The notes under the pieces were generated by a model. It saw only the letters and a program-made list of their open reading frames with translations, did no database searches and was not told the origin of the DNA. This document shows, piece by piece, positions 43,580-56,249 of a stretch of DNA of 64,000 nucleotides. The stretch's first letter is position 1. Every line of letters begins with the position of its first letter. The translations under genes were made by a program, and so were the position numbers. The stretch spans positions 124,001 to 188,000 of the forward strand of contig JAFEKR010000045.1 in the NCBI GenBank assembly GCA_019022495.1, given 5' to 3'. Source of the stretch: Epichloe hybrida. Lineage: Eukaryota; Ascomycota; Sordariomycetes; Hypocreales; Clavicipitaceae.

Positions 43580-46500
43580 TTAATAATTATTAAGCCCTAA
43601 AAGCTTAATAAAAGCCTAATAAAGAGGTCTAGAAAGAGGTTTCGTAAGACTATTTACAGGCATTGACTTTGTATCTAGATATTCGATCTTAGCTAAACCC
43701 TCTAAAACCTGTTGCCTAATATAGTTAAACTTTAGTAATATATACTTTGTACGACTATGTAAAGCAGGGTTATAAGTAGTAGTTATAGCGCCTTGATTAT
43801 CGTAATATATCTGGATAGGGGGAGAAATAGGGGTTTTTAGCTCCTTAAATAAGCCCTGAAGCCACTGAAGCTCCCGGAAGGTCTCGCAGATAGCATTAGC
43901 TTCAGCTTCTAGTGTTAATAGAGCTATTGTACTAGCTTTCTTTGATTTCCAGCTAATAGGTCCGCCAGCTAGCTTAAATAGATAAGTATAGGTTGATTTT
44001 GAGGTCTTTTTATCCCCTATAAAATCACTATCGTAATAACCTATTAGGCTTTTGCTAACTAACCCTTTAGGGTCTCCCCTATAGATAATAGCAAGGAATC
44101 TAGTCCCTAATAGATACCTTAGCAGATTTTTAGCTGCTTTTAGGTGTTCTATATAAGGGCTAGCTAGTGTAGTAGATAACCACTGTAGCGTAAAAGCTGT
44201 ATCAGGCCTTGTAAGCAACATTAGGTATATTATAGTCCCTATGATGCACTAATAAAGCTTGATTTCGCTAGCTATTAAAAGCTTAGTTATCTGCGTAGCT
44301 AAAACGCCTGGCTGAAGAGGTATGCTAATAGGCTTACTATCTAGTATATTAAATCGTTTTAAGGCTTCTAATATATACTAAGATTAATGAATTTTTAGTA
44401 TTCTATTAGGCCTATCTTGTATAATTTAAACCCCTAAGAAGAATTTAGCAGGCCCCCTATCTTCTATTAGATAGACTTTATGAAGTTCCTTTTTAAGCCT
44501 TTGGATATAAGATAAATCCAGTCTAATTAGAAGACAGTTATTAACGTACGTAATGACAAAGGTTTTGGTTAAAGGATTAAAGAAGATAGCTAGGTCAGAT
44601 ATTAAAGGGTTAAATCCTAAGGATTTAAGCACTAATATTAGCGCTTATTGCTATTCCCTTAAGCTTTATTTTAGGCCGTATAAAGACTTCTATAATAAAA
44701 TTACTTAATCTTTAGAAGGTTTCTAGCTAAAACTTCTAGCTAATTTAGCTAGTTTAGGATTTACCTTAAGGAATTCAATAAACCCTTCTGGAATAACTAT
44801 ATAAATCTGTTGTTATAGCTTACTATTAAGAAAAGCTCCTATAAAATCAATTTGTTCGATTTCCTAGTTATTCCAAGCCGCTAGGGCTAATAAAATCCTC
44901 TAGCTAGGGGGAATGCTTATAGCAGTGAAGGTCTCTAGGTAATCTAGGCCTTTGATTTGCATAAATCCCTTAGCAACGAGTCGAGCCTTATATTTTAAAG
45001 GATTATTTTCTTTATCCTTTTTAAGCTTATAAACAAGCCTATTCTTTAGTACTTTTCGGCCCTTAGGGATTTAATCTTTCCCTATAAATTTAAAAGTACT
45101 AGCCTTTAGAAGCTGTTTGTATTCCTTATACATGGCTTCTATCCATTTATCCCTTTCAGGGCTAGATATAGCCTGCTTCTAGGTCTTAGGCTCGGGGCTA
45201 ATAGGATTCTTTTCCTTTAGCTTCTCCTATACCTTAAAGTAGATTTCTTTTATAAAATCTAGAGAAGAAGGGGAACTAATATTAACATCTATAGGGTTGA
45301 TATTAGGGTCGAAATCGATAATTTTGTCAAAATCAAGGTCTGAAGTCGAAATCTGATTTCCTGGTTGAGTTGTAGGCTGCGCCTGCATGGGATCCGCTGG
45401 AATTAAGCCTTTAGGGGGTTCTTTAGGGCCTGTAGGTAGTTTTTCTTGACCTATAGGGATACCTATGTTGTCTATAGGATAATCCTTTGAACCTTAGTCT
45501 AGATTTTGTTGATTTTCATTTTCTAGATTATTTTCCCCCTCTAAAGGGTTATCCCCTATAGAAATCCTAGGTAAGCCTTTAGAAACAGGGCCTATAGGTT
45601 CTATAATCTTAATAAAGCTAGTCTTTATAACTAGCCTTTTAGAGGGGATGTACACTAGGTAGGTGTTAGAACCTAGTGTAGCTAAAAGCCTTCCAGGGAT
45701 AGTCCTAGCTGCTAACTTCTGGGCTTTAGGTCGTTTTTCCGGGGGGATTAGAATCCACAGTGAGATCCTATAGCTCTAATACTGCTAATATCAGTTGTAT
45801 AAGGCTGATTTAGCTCCCTAGATAGCAGCTGTTCAGGGCTTTCATCCTTAGTGGTATTAGTAGTTATATTAACTAGGTTAACAACTGCAGGTAATATAAA
45901 ACACCATAAAAATAACGGTAATTTTGCCCACTAGATAGTAGCCCTTAATCAATCTAGAATAGTACGAATTGAACGTTCTGCTAATCCATTTTGCTCATGG
46001 ATATAGGGACTAGAAGTCGTAAATTTGATCCCTTTAGAATTTAACTAAGCTTGACAACTAGAATCGATTTCCTAGCCCCTATCGAAGTGAAGGTGCCTAG
46101 GATATTGACCTAGTTGATTTTTAAGCCCTCTGAAGAAGCCTTTAATAGCCTTATAAACAGTTGGGCCTTCCTTATTAGGTAATAAGATAACCCACTTATA
46201 TCTAGTCTTTCGATTAACTAAAAATAAGCAAATTGACTGTTTATTGTACGGCGTAGGACTGATTTTTAGCGTATCCCCCTCTATTCAATCTAGAGCTCTT
46301 GGGGGGTCAGGGATAGCTAATTTCCTGGGTCTTCTAACTGCCTTAGATTGATCACAAGCAATATATCTAAAATCCTTATCCTTAATTTTAGAAAAATTAG
46401 GGATTCCTTTAGTTATAAGGCTAGTTTTCTTTAGCAAAGGAAGACCTAGGTGCCCTAATCGTACATGCCATAGGCTAGCTAGTTCTAACAACCGTTAATA

Positions 46501-48542
46501 TTGAAGATCCTTAGGGTCTGAATTAGGATCTAGACTAGGGCCCTCTTCACTAGTCCCCTGCTAGGCCCCTTGAGAATCACAGGCCTCTTGGAGAGGTATT
46601 AGGGACCCTTTTCCTCCACTAGGGCCCTCTAACACCCCTAAATCTATTTCCTTAGATTTATAAGGGACCTAACCTGGGGCTATAGGCGAAGAAGAAGGGA
46701 CTAATTCCCCTAAATCATCCCGTACGATTTCTTCAATATCATTATCATTTTCGTTAATTTCGTCTAAATCAGAAGCCTAATCCGGCTTTTTAGAGGGAAT
46801 TTGAACCTCTATAGGGTAACTATGACCCTTAAAAGTGGCGTAGGTAAAAGGTCGGATGTAATGAGAGTTATTACAGGGCCCTTTAGATAACTTTGGCGTA
46901 GATTGGTTTTTAACGTGAAAGAAAAAACCATGTTTTTCTATATCTAAGGTTGCAATACAAGACCTATCTTTAAGATAAAGTAGGTTTTTTATAAGGCAAC
47001 CACCAGATATATAGTGCGTAAGTCCACTAACTATATTAACATTAAGCTAAGGAAAATATAGCGCATCTTTAAGCACTAAGGTCCTATATTTATTAGGATT
47101 CTTTTAATATAAGACCTCAAAAACAGCACTACCGTGACCCTTAGCGTAAATAGGGCCACCACCAGTTATAATAGGGTCGGATTCCCCCTTTTTATAGGGG
47201 GTATAATCCCTAAAGACCTCCCTAGAATTAACAATATGTATAGTCGAACCTGTATTATATAATAGGGCCTTTTTCATGTCTTTGCTGTAATAATTAAAAC
47301 CATTTAAGGTTTTAATTTCTTGATTTTCATCATCCGATTCACTAGAGCTAGAATTAGAGCTACTATCACTAGAGCTCTTATAACTAGTCTTATAAAGGCT
47401 AGGCTTCTTATACGGTTTAAGAGCACCGTTAGAAAGGTTGTAATTTCCTAGCATAAAAGATCCCTCTCCAGAGGTCTCTTTATTATCCTTTTTATCTGAT
47501 TTTTAACCTTTTTGCTTCTTCTTCTTCTTCTTATTAGAAGAAGAATTAGAATTAGAAGAGCCCTTATTTTCTTTAGAGCCTCCTTTCTTCTTCTAATCCT
47601 TAGGGGCCTTTTCTTTTTCTTTGGCACCCTTTTCAAGGTTTTTAGCCCTATAATTTAGGGCTTTGGATACCGTAAATGATTTATCCCTCTGTTCTGCTAG
47701 AAGGTCTGCCATTAAGAATTGAAGATTTAGGGCATCTAGGGGAGCCCCTATAGCCCTATTCGTACGCATGCTAAATTGTTGCCTCTTAGCCTACTAAGGG
47801 AAGGTTAATTTTAGGGATTAAAGATATTAATTAACCTAATCTATCGGAGCAATCAGGACCCCTGAAATCAATAATCTAGCTAGTAGATTATTAAAGACTG
47901 CATTAAAGGACTCTAGAGTCCCCTTAAACTCTTGAAAATTCAGGTTATAAAATTCTAAATATAGGGACCCCCTCTGGATTTCAACGCTATGTGAATATTG
48001 CCTTACAAGTAAATTATAGGCTTCTTCAGGTGATTTTTGCTAAGTTATAGCGGCTTAGGGTCCTTCTGTACAACTATCCCTTAGTAATATAAGGATAATA
48101 GCTTAATCTGGATCCCCTAGCGCCCTAGAACTCTCCGGATTATCTAGAAAATTAGGCATGCCTAAAGCTCTAAATTGGATAGTTAGGGCTTGTTTCCATT
48201 GTTCGAAATTTTCAGCTCCTTTAAGCCTAGTAGTCTCTGGAAAACTATAAACCCTTTTATTAAATTCCTTAATAATTAAATTATTAAAGGTTGCTTGTAC
48301 AGAGCTAGATTCAGCTTGATTTTCTTGAACAGGCTGCTGATCTTGCTGCTAACTAGCGGGCTTATCAGATTCCACACCCTCTATACGACTATTTACAGTT
48401 ATAAATAGGCTTTCTAGCTTCTCTAATAACTAGTCTATAGTTACTTATTGCTTAATAGCCTACTCTTTTAGCTAGTTATTTAGAACCTCTTGCGCACTAG
48501 GGTTAGGGATAACAGGTCCCTTTCCCTTTCCTTTAGTATCCA
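43580..48542 (-). pseudogene. gag-pol pseudogene of copia part of element B
   Basis: Same protein as in element A, on the minus strand. The start ATG at 48542 survives (MDTKGKGKGP), but the protease segment at 47454 is out of phase with it, so at least one indel is present. RIP changed the protease DTGS to NTGS and the reverse transcriptase YVDD to YVNN, and added many stops. The RNase H/C-terminal part remains open over 201 codons (44221-43616). Non-functional. Confidence 0.88.
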
Positions 48543-48841
48543 TTTTCCTTTTTATAGAAGGGAAAAGCTTCTATCTCGCGGGTCCTTCCTTTTTTATAGA
48601 AGGGAAGTCTTCTGTATTTGAAATTTATTCCTTTTTATAGAAGGGAAAAAGCTTCTATCTCGCAGATCCTTCCTTTTTTATAGAAGGGAAGTCTTCTGTA
48701 GCCATAATTAATTCCTTTTTATAGAAGGGAAAAAAACTTCTTTCTCGCAGGTCCTTCCTTTTTTATAGAAGGGAAGTCTTCTATAATCATACACAAAGTG
48801 ACCTAAAAGGAATCTATAGTAATAGAGCTAGGCTCATAACC

Positions 48842-49669
48842 TATTGAAATGTAGGGAGCTAGTTACTAGCTACCAGCTAGCAACAGCTGTATAAGTGCAA
48901 GCTTTACGGTCAGGGACTAATAGAGCCGCAACATTAAATCAATTAACGCAACGTAATAGAAGGTTATGGCAGTTATTAACTAATAGAATTTAATTTAAAT
49001 CACTTTTATGATATCTTATAGAGTAATAGAATTGATTTTAGATACGTTATATGGGTAATGCGGCTGTTAGTTAAGAGGACTAGCTATCTAGCTAGTTAAA
49101 AAGATCTTCTTTCTCTTATAGACTTACTGACTATATCGGTGGATCCGGGCCGCTAATGGGGTCTTACGGGCTACTTTTGATTTTCCGCAAAATTTATTTA
49201 TATGCAAAAATCAAAAAATCAACTTACTACCATACTAGCTAGCAACCCGTATGCACTAACTTTTAGTCCAAAAAATAACCTTATATAAAGAGAAAGCCTT
49301 ATCTTTAAGCTTTAATTTGCTATATATGAAACTTTTATATAACCTCTAGATAAAGAGAAAATCGTTGTTAAAGATAGCTATAGGGTAAGTTATATGTAAG
49401 GTAACCTGCTTACGTCACCCTAGCTTACGTTACCCTAGCTTACCTAATTACTAGTGGCATGGTTATAGCTACACTTATAGCCACAACGCAATTGACTAAT
49501 TAGTTATCCACACGGTCGGTCGCAGCTATTGACAGCTGCGACGTAGCTATTGATAGCTGCCCTCGCGACCGTTAACAGCTGCAGTGCAGCTGTCAGACTT
49601 GCAAAGCAAGCTAGTAATAAGAAGGTTCTTTAACTAGAAAAGGGCTAAAAATAGGTCTTATTTTTAACA
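48842..49669 (-). repeat. Outer long LTR (5') of composite element B (828 bp)
   Basis: Bounded by the primer-binding site (48830-48841) and by the CTTTC duplication at 49670. Its inner end reads TATTGAAATG, RIP-mutated compared with the inner LTR. Confidence 0.88.
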
Positions 49670-49674
49670 CTTTC

Positions 49675-50340
49675 TACTTAACTAATTAGTATTGTGAATC
49701 CCTAAGTAAAGTATTATTCCAAAGCTAGCTATAGAGCTAAAGAAAGGTCTCCTTTAGCATCCGAAAAAGTTATACAAAGTAGTGACTAGGCTTCTAAAGA
49801 ATATAATAGTAAAGGTCCTATGAGGTAGTTAGCGATCGTTAAGCTCCTTCTTTAAGAGCTATAAATTCATTAGCATTATTAGCATTATCGTAATAGTAAC
49901 GGTAGATGTGCTCTTAGAGGTGATAGGGCTAATAGAGCACTCTCTGCATTCTTGCTGCGGCCCTATAGCACAGGAGAATTAATACTATAACGCGAAGATT
50001 ATCACTATTATTATCTTCTTTAATAGTAATATGCTTAAATAAGAGGTTATAATTCCTAAGAAAGGTTGTTATAGCGCTCTGCTAACTTTATTATAGTGCT
50101 TCTTATAAAGTTTATAGGGCGATTTACTCCCTATAAAAATAAGAGCTAAAAAACAGTAGAATTCCCTTTATTCTTAGCATCTAATCCTATTACAGGCATT
50201 TACGCGCCCCCTGCTAGTCTAGTATATCATGAATAGGGGTAAATGCGAAGTGGACTTAATTCTATAACTTTCTATGCAAATTTGCAGCTAAAAATGGTTA
50301 GCGCGTCCCTTGTGCATCGTTGTGCACTCTGCTAACTTTA
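49675..50340 (-). other. Harbinger-like element, remaining terminal part
   Basis: AT-rich relic between the composite element and the right inverted repeat. It should contain the 5' part of the transposase gene on the minus strand, but no motif is readable. CTCTGCTAACTTTA occurs twice (about 50086 and 50327), a possible subterminal repeat. Confidence 0.5.
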
Positions 50341-50363
50341 CAGAGTTTTCGTGGATCACACCC
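50341..50363 (-). repeat. Right terminal inverted repeat of Harbinger-like element
   Basis: Exact reverse complement of 32782-32804 and followed directly by TAG, the 3-bp target duplication. Confidence 0.9.
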
Positions 50364-50366
50364 TAG

Positions 50367-52792
50367 ATGGCCCCGACGGAGTACTCCGAATGCAGTAGCA
50401 AAAGACGAGAGGCGAAAAAAAAAATTATGCAGCCTAATAATGTCGCCGACAAGCCGTTTCTCACCTTCTCACCAGCACTGAGCTTTCGCGAACAAATATA
50501 ACAAGTGACCCCTGATATCGGGTTATTGCCGTGATCCTTTATCTTCGGATTCATAGTCGCTGATCACAAAGATCAAACACATTCACTTCGCTCATCATGT
50601 GCCTAGGCGCTTTGACCGGGTTTGACCGGTAATCCTGAAAGGTAACCAAATAAATAACAAAGGAGCGGGAAGTTCATAGATATCCGGAGGAATGACCGAC
50701 TCATGACGTTGACGTTTCGTATTCCACGAATTAGTCTTGAATTCGTCCAACAATCGCCTACCCTGGATGAGAATGTTCAGCTCATTGACGCGTGCTTCCA
50801 CCCTTTGCGAGACGTCACCGTAGAGTCGCCGCTTTCCTTTTTTTTTTTTTTTGGATTATGTACGGAGTAAGAGCATGTTGTTTCTTGAGCCTTGTTGGTT
50901 CGTTCAAATTTTAGCTATCCTGCAATGAGCAGCCCCCCTCCCGTATCGACGTCTACTGCTAAGACTTAAGACTACAGGGACAGCATTTATCCGACAATGA
51001 GGGACAAATGACGCAGAAAGGGTCGAGTTTCCACGACAAGCTCGAGACAAGTATCCATACGTCTCAAAACACTGCACCGGGGCTATTTGACTTCTACGCT
51101 ATATCGGGGGAAGAACGGTTATGCCTGCCGTAAGTGCTACCGTAAGTGCTAAGGGTAGACGTTTATTGCTGCAGTAGAGAGAGTATTTGGACGGAGCACG
51201 CGTTTACGGAGCGGTCAACTGGTAATCCGCACATACATGTACTCTGGAGGAGATTAGCCCCACCGTCCAGCAAAATTGCACGTTCATCAAAACTGACTGG
51301 CGCGGGCATGGGCCGCATGGCTGTGACCCCCTTTCTCATCAATACGGACTGGAGCAGGGACGAATGAGCCACCAAAAACATCGTGCTCCGTAGATGACGC
51401 TGAAACAAACAACAACTTTCCATGCTGGCAAGCGAGGTCTCGGCATCGCCTAGCAAATCAAACTCCTCACAGAAAACCACCCCCGCCACGGCTTGCTCAA
51501 ATGCCAGCACGCTGCATTCCACCGTGTAGCAGATTTGGGGGGGGGGGGAGGGGCAATCCACGCTCTTGTGGCGGTGACACGAAAATTAACGTACATTCCC
51601 CGTGGCGACACGTTCGCGTGGATCGAGTAGCGTGGAACAAGTTGAAATGGACAAAGGCGCGTAAAATGGGCGTTGACTTCAGCCCGGAACGTCGTCGCAC
51701 AGAACAGACCTTTCGCGCATTTTGTACGGAGTCTTTGGGGTCTTTGGGCACGACGGGCTCACCAGACTGGGGAGAGACGGTGCATACGTCAAATGTTAGC
51801 ACCGTGTACGCCGGGAATTTCCACCTGCCGCCGTTGCACCCAACAGGGTACCTGACGTGGTGGAGTCGGAGCAAGGCTCGGCTCTCTTGTGCGCTGTGCC
51901 CGAAGCGTGCTTCGCTGTGCCAGCGCCACAGACAGGGATCTCATGCACGCAAGACGCACTGTGAAGAGCCTAGAAGGCTACTGTAGAAGGCACTTAAATT
52001 GACTGGCTATGTATGGTGCAAGCGTCGAGCTATGGAGTGATGGATACATAATAATGCTACCGTCGGGTCAGGTGCAGCCCGCCCGAATAAGAACGAGCGA
52101 GCCAAGCAGCGAATCAGAAACCGGGAAAGAGGCCTGTCCAACCCTTTACTCCCGCCTCCTCGCCTGCGGGCAGGTTCTGTTGAGTTGTTTGACGACTTGG
52201 GTCGAAGTGGCCCTTCTTATTCGACCCCCTTCCCGTCCCCGCCGCGGTGAGACCTGCGTCGGCCCTCTCTGCTTCGTTCCTCACTCACCTCCGTTCCTCG
52301 ACTCTACGATAGCAAAGGCCTCTCGGACCGCAGTCGACATCGCCCGCCCATCTGCTCGTTGAGACAAAACATTACAACCTGTTCTTCTACTTTTCGCTTC
52401 TTATTTCTCTGTCAAGTCGCATGGTCGACAATGTCTTTCATTTAGAAGCCTCAAATTGGTTTCATTCCTTTCCTTCCAGAGCTAGTCTCCCCATCCACTC
52501 GTTTTTTTCGTTGCTCAGCTTCATTCATTTCTCCCCCTAACCGGCCGCCGTTATCGCCTCATCTGCCGTAGTACCTACTCGACAACGAGGCGCATTATCT
52601 CGTGTCATCACATAGCATACTTTCACATTAACAGCCAACTTGAACGCCTCGACAAGCCTGAATCCGCCTCCTCTACTAGCATCAATTTTGCCGTCGCCAA
52701 GACGCAGGTCGTGATACAGAGGGAAATCATTTTCACGTCATATTTCATCTATACCGGCCATCGATTGTCATCAGCGCAAATCGGCTCCCGAA
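50367..52792. other. Intergenic region upstream of opy2
   Basis: No supported gene over 2.4 kb. GC content returns to normal right after the transposon end. It holds a T16 run near 50838, ACGGAGTA motifs near 50376 and 50862 and a G11 run near 51540. The last few hundred bases are CT-rich and look like the promoter and leader of the downstream gene. Confidence 0.5.
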
Positions 52793-54164
52793 ATGATCGA
52801 ACAAACACCTTACGTTATCGCTCAGGACTTGGCTCAAGTAGATGATAGTACGTGGGCCCGTTGGCGCAGTGAAGAAATCCTCACACCCTCGTACCACAAC
52901 GGCCCCTCTTTGCTAACTTTGATTGACTATAGTCCTCAAAACCCTGACCCGACGAGACGATTGCGTTAAATGTGACGACAGCTCAAAATTGACGTGTCCC
53001 GCCTGTGGCCCAGGCGAGAGCTGTCAGTTCACTGTTCCCTTGAACTGCAGACAATGTGCAAAATCCTTCTGTACAAAAGAGGACACACCACTCACCACGG
53101 GTGGTGACGAAGGCGGCAACGGGCCTAGTGCAGGGGCGATCGCAGGAGGTGTCATTGGCGGCATTATTGCCATCGCCACCATCACCTACCTCATCTGGCG
53201 ATTCGTCATCAAGCCGAAGCGAGCCGCGAACCCCCATCAATCTGTGTACGAGACAAAAGTCAATCCTGCTCGCCATGTTGAGAAGGACGATGCCTCAAGG
53301 ATGACCAGACGCTCGTCGACTCACACAATTCACTCCATCGCCTCGACAGTTCTCACTCGAGCCTCCAACATCATCCAGATTGCCTACATTCCCGGCGTGA
53401 CAAACCGCGCCACGCCTACATCGCCTGCGGTTCTTGTCCCTCCAGTTCCTCCGATTCCCTTGCAGCATTCCGAGGGCGGCCGCAGCAGCGCCCAAACATG
53501 CGACCAGCATTTCTTTGTTCCTGGAAACCTGCGAGACTCGACATACTCGGGCATATCTGCCTTCACTGATCGAACTTCGTATGCACCCCGCTCAAGTATT
53601 GCTTCCACCATCTACGGCAGACAGGCTCAGGTCCAGACACCCGCCCAAACGGGCATGCGAGCGAAGCCCACCGTCGTCAGCGTTAAGTCCGCTGGTGCCA
53701 GTGCTCCGGGTACACCGCCGGTGCCTTCTATTGATTTTGGGAGATTTGGCGGCCCTGCCCGCCCCGACAGCACCGCGAGCGAATTTAGCGTTAGCTCAAC
53801 GTATCTGAACAATGCCAACACGGCGACACACGGCCGAGCACAGGTTGTCAAGCTTGGCAGCGGCCTGAAGAAGGTCGACATAGCGGCCAAGTCTGATGCA
53901 AGCGTCTCATCAACATCTCTCGTGTCGTCGTCATCAAAGTCGAGTTCGCACGCCAACCCAACTGCTCCGAAATCACCACCGGGCGATGGCGACCAGGGGC
54001 CATTCTCGGACCCGCCTGGGCGCAAGAATGGCATCAGCGTACCTTCCTTGGGATCGGTGGTCGAGGAAGCCGAGGAGCGCCGCGGTGCAGACAAGGCCCA
54101 GCGACCCGGCTCTGTGGACCGAGGGCGAAGTCCATTTGGCGACGAACACGCCACCAGGGAGTGA
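52793..54164 (+). CDS. opy2: Opy2-like membrane anchor, 428 aa
   Basis: Homologue of yeast Opy2, the single-span protein that recruits the Ste50 adaptor and so Ste11 to the plasma membrane in osmotic (HOG) and invasive-growth signalling. Exon 1 is 52793-52847 and exon 2 52933-54164; the intron (GTACGT...ATAG) joins QVDD to ILKTLTRRDDC. The extracellular Cys-rich Opy2 domain reads DDCVKCDD, then CPACGPGESCQ and CRQCAKSFC. One membrane span follows (IAGGVIGGIIAIATITYLIW) and then about 315 cytosolic residues rich in Ser/Pro, with repeated PPVP motifs. No classical signal peptide precedes the Cys domain, as expected for a type III anchor. The start rests on the small first exon and is moderately certain. 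Confidence 0.85.
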
Positions 54165-56249
54165 TGGCGCATCGCCATGGAACTTGCGGGGGAGATGGAT
54201 TGAATATCAGCTTTCCAAGTACATATTTTTAAATGGGTTGAAGGAACACATGAGTGTCTTGTTTCTCTCTCCATTGACCTTGAGCCAGATTTTGAACGGT
54301 CTTGGCGATTATGAAATGCAACGGCGTATCTGGACTGGGTATATAGCTCGAATGGGATTCGACAACGGGATTGGCGTATCCAGCCAGCAGAATTTATCTC
54401 CTATCTTGTTTTCCCCCTCTTTTTCTCTTTAGCTAGGATTTTTTTTTCTTGAATAGAGACGATGTGATTGGAGTATATGGCGACCCTTACAAATTACCGT
54501 TCTATATTGGGGTGTCCCGAAATGTACCGAGGAACCATACGATTCTTGACTGTCCACCAAGCAAGGCCGGTCAGCCAGTCCGATTTTGTAGGCAGTTTTC
54601 TAGCCATTGAGCAGGCACCGCCGATGCCAGGCCGAAATGCCGAACACGGCGCGTAGATGGATGGCAGGCCAGAGAAACAAATCATCACGTCTACGTACTC
54701 GTCTGCAGCACGGGACGGGGCCATCCCGCGAGTCGTTCTGTTCTGTTCCTCCCCGGTAACGAACATTTGTATGCAATTTACAAATTTTCGCGTCCTCTTA
54801 CCCTTTGACTTCTTTCGTCCTCTTCAAATCGCGCTTCTTCCACGCTGGAGATTGGCGGCGCTCGATATATGTTCTTGGCAACTTGAACGGGGCCTCGCTG
54901 CCGGGTGCGCTTGTTCAACTTGGCGAGTTTGTGCTCCGTACGCCCCTTGCTGGTGGTGCAGCCGCGACCCCATAGGGTGGGAGCACGGGCAACACCATTC
55001 TTTTACTAACATTATGTAAAAGATTGATCAAGGGGGAATCAATAGTGGGAAAAGGCAGAAAGAGATAAACGTGAGGGGGAAACAAACACATGTAGGAGAA
55101 AGAGCAGCATGTCAAACAAGAGCCGTTGTGAATGAAACGAAAACCCTTCCTTTGTTCTGGGCTAAATGGAGGCAAATACGACACACCACACGCGGATTTG
55201 ATCGAGGTCCATCGCAAGAAGTGAATCTGTCTGTACCTGTATTACTTCCCCGGGAGCTATCGAGTATTGGGTAGCAAATGATGGCGTGCCAAGTGTAGAG
55301 TTGCCTTCCCTTGCCCTCCTCGCTTTTCCCCCCTCCTCCGTGTTCTCCCGATACCATGTTGTCGCTCGTTCAGTGAGTTGGATACGCACCGCCCACGCAA
55401 TGTGCCCAGTATGTTAGAATGTTCCGCAATGTGACTAATGTGTTTGAGGCAACAACAGCCATCGTATAAGACCTGATAAAATAGCTAATCGTAAAAAAAA
55501 TAAAAAAATAAAACGACCCCAGCTCCATAGGAAAAGATAAAGAAAAATGGCCAGCATGCTCAAAGCTAATCAATGAGTTTTAAATAAATGTGTCATCTCT
55601 TCATTTCGACCTTCGCAAGGTCAATTGCAACAGTCATAACGGCAGCAATTGTAAAACGTCGTGTGAATCAATGCCCCAGCGCCCCAGAATATGCATCTTT
55701 TTTTGTATGCTGCTTCATGCGCCATTCGCCGGTTTGGGTGACGTCGCCGGTTCTTTGCTGAGATGCTGCGTCATCAAAAGTAGGGAAAATTTGGTTCACA
55801 AACAACCAACTCGTCCTACCCATTTGCTGCCGATAGAATCTCTCAGTCCATTCCTCACTCATTGACGCTGGCGCTATCGTGTCTATTATCATCATGCTCT
55901 TCAGTCGCTTAGGTTCTTCTCTTCTTCTTCGCTAGTAGGTTCAAAGATGGCCGGTGAGTCTTACTCCCCTGCGAATCTACCTTTCAATCAAGTTCGCCGT
56001 TTACTCACGGTGTCCCGAATCGATTTGTGGACGACGTTGGCTTGGCTTGTGGACAGACTGTTGTTGTTGGCAAGTGACGGAGACGACAAAGGGCAAAGGC
56101 TAAGAACTTTGTGATGAAAGGAGGGGTGGGAGACAATGAAAAGTGGCAGCAGCAGCAGCACCACCACCACCACCACCATCATGGTCCATGCCCACACACC
56201 GCACCGCACCATTCGCTTCGTTGTGGCCGCACCGCCATGAGCGTTGCGC
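54165..56249. other. Convergent 3' flanks of opy2 and ras2
   Basis: About 2.1 kb with no supported gene. T-rich and A-rich tracts near 54440 and 55500 and a CAG/CAC microsatellite near 56148-56180 are present. An isolated ATGGCCG followed by GTGAGT at 55946 has no downstream exon. Confidence 0.45.

Larger units (their letters stand above)
42275..49669 (-). mobile_element. Composite LTR element B: copia retrotransposon fused to a mini-element
   Basis: Read on the minus strand the order is: long LTR (49669-48842), primer-binding site, leader repeats, gag-pol, polypurine tract, second long LTR (43370-42543), a second primer-binding site (42542-42531), tRNA-like segment, A run, polypurine tract (42365-42356) and an unrelated 81-bp LTR (42355-42275). 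The only 5-bp duplication, CTTTC, flanks the whole unit (42270-42274 and 49670-49674); none flanks the copia part alone. The unit therefore behaves as one insertion or was assembled at one target site. Orientation is opposite to element A. Confidence 0.8.
32782..50363. mobile_element. PIF/Harbinger-like DNA transposon relic hosting nested elements
   Basis: The two ends carry a perfect 23-bp inverted repeat beginning GGGTGTGATCCACG, extended imperfectly by a GTTAGCAG block, and each is flanked by a TAG trinucleotide (32779-32781 and 50364-50366). A 3-bp duplication and GGG-starting ends are typical of PIF/Harbinger. A RIP-stopped DDE transposase on the minus strand supports that class. Subtracting the two nested LTR elements leaves about 3.1 kb, a normal size for such a transposon. 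The sequence is very AT-rich with TAA/TAG replacing CAA/CAG codons, the hallmark of RIP. No intact open frame remains, so the element is dead. Confidence 0.8.

Noticed and set aside
55946..55990. ATGGCCG followed by GTGAGT, resembling a tiny first exon
   Set aside because: No acceptor followed by a coding frame is found before the convergent ras2 gene.
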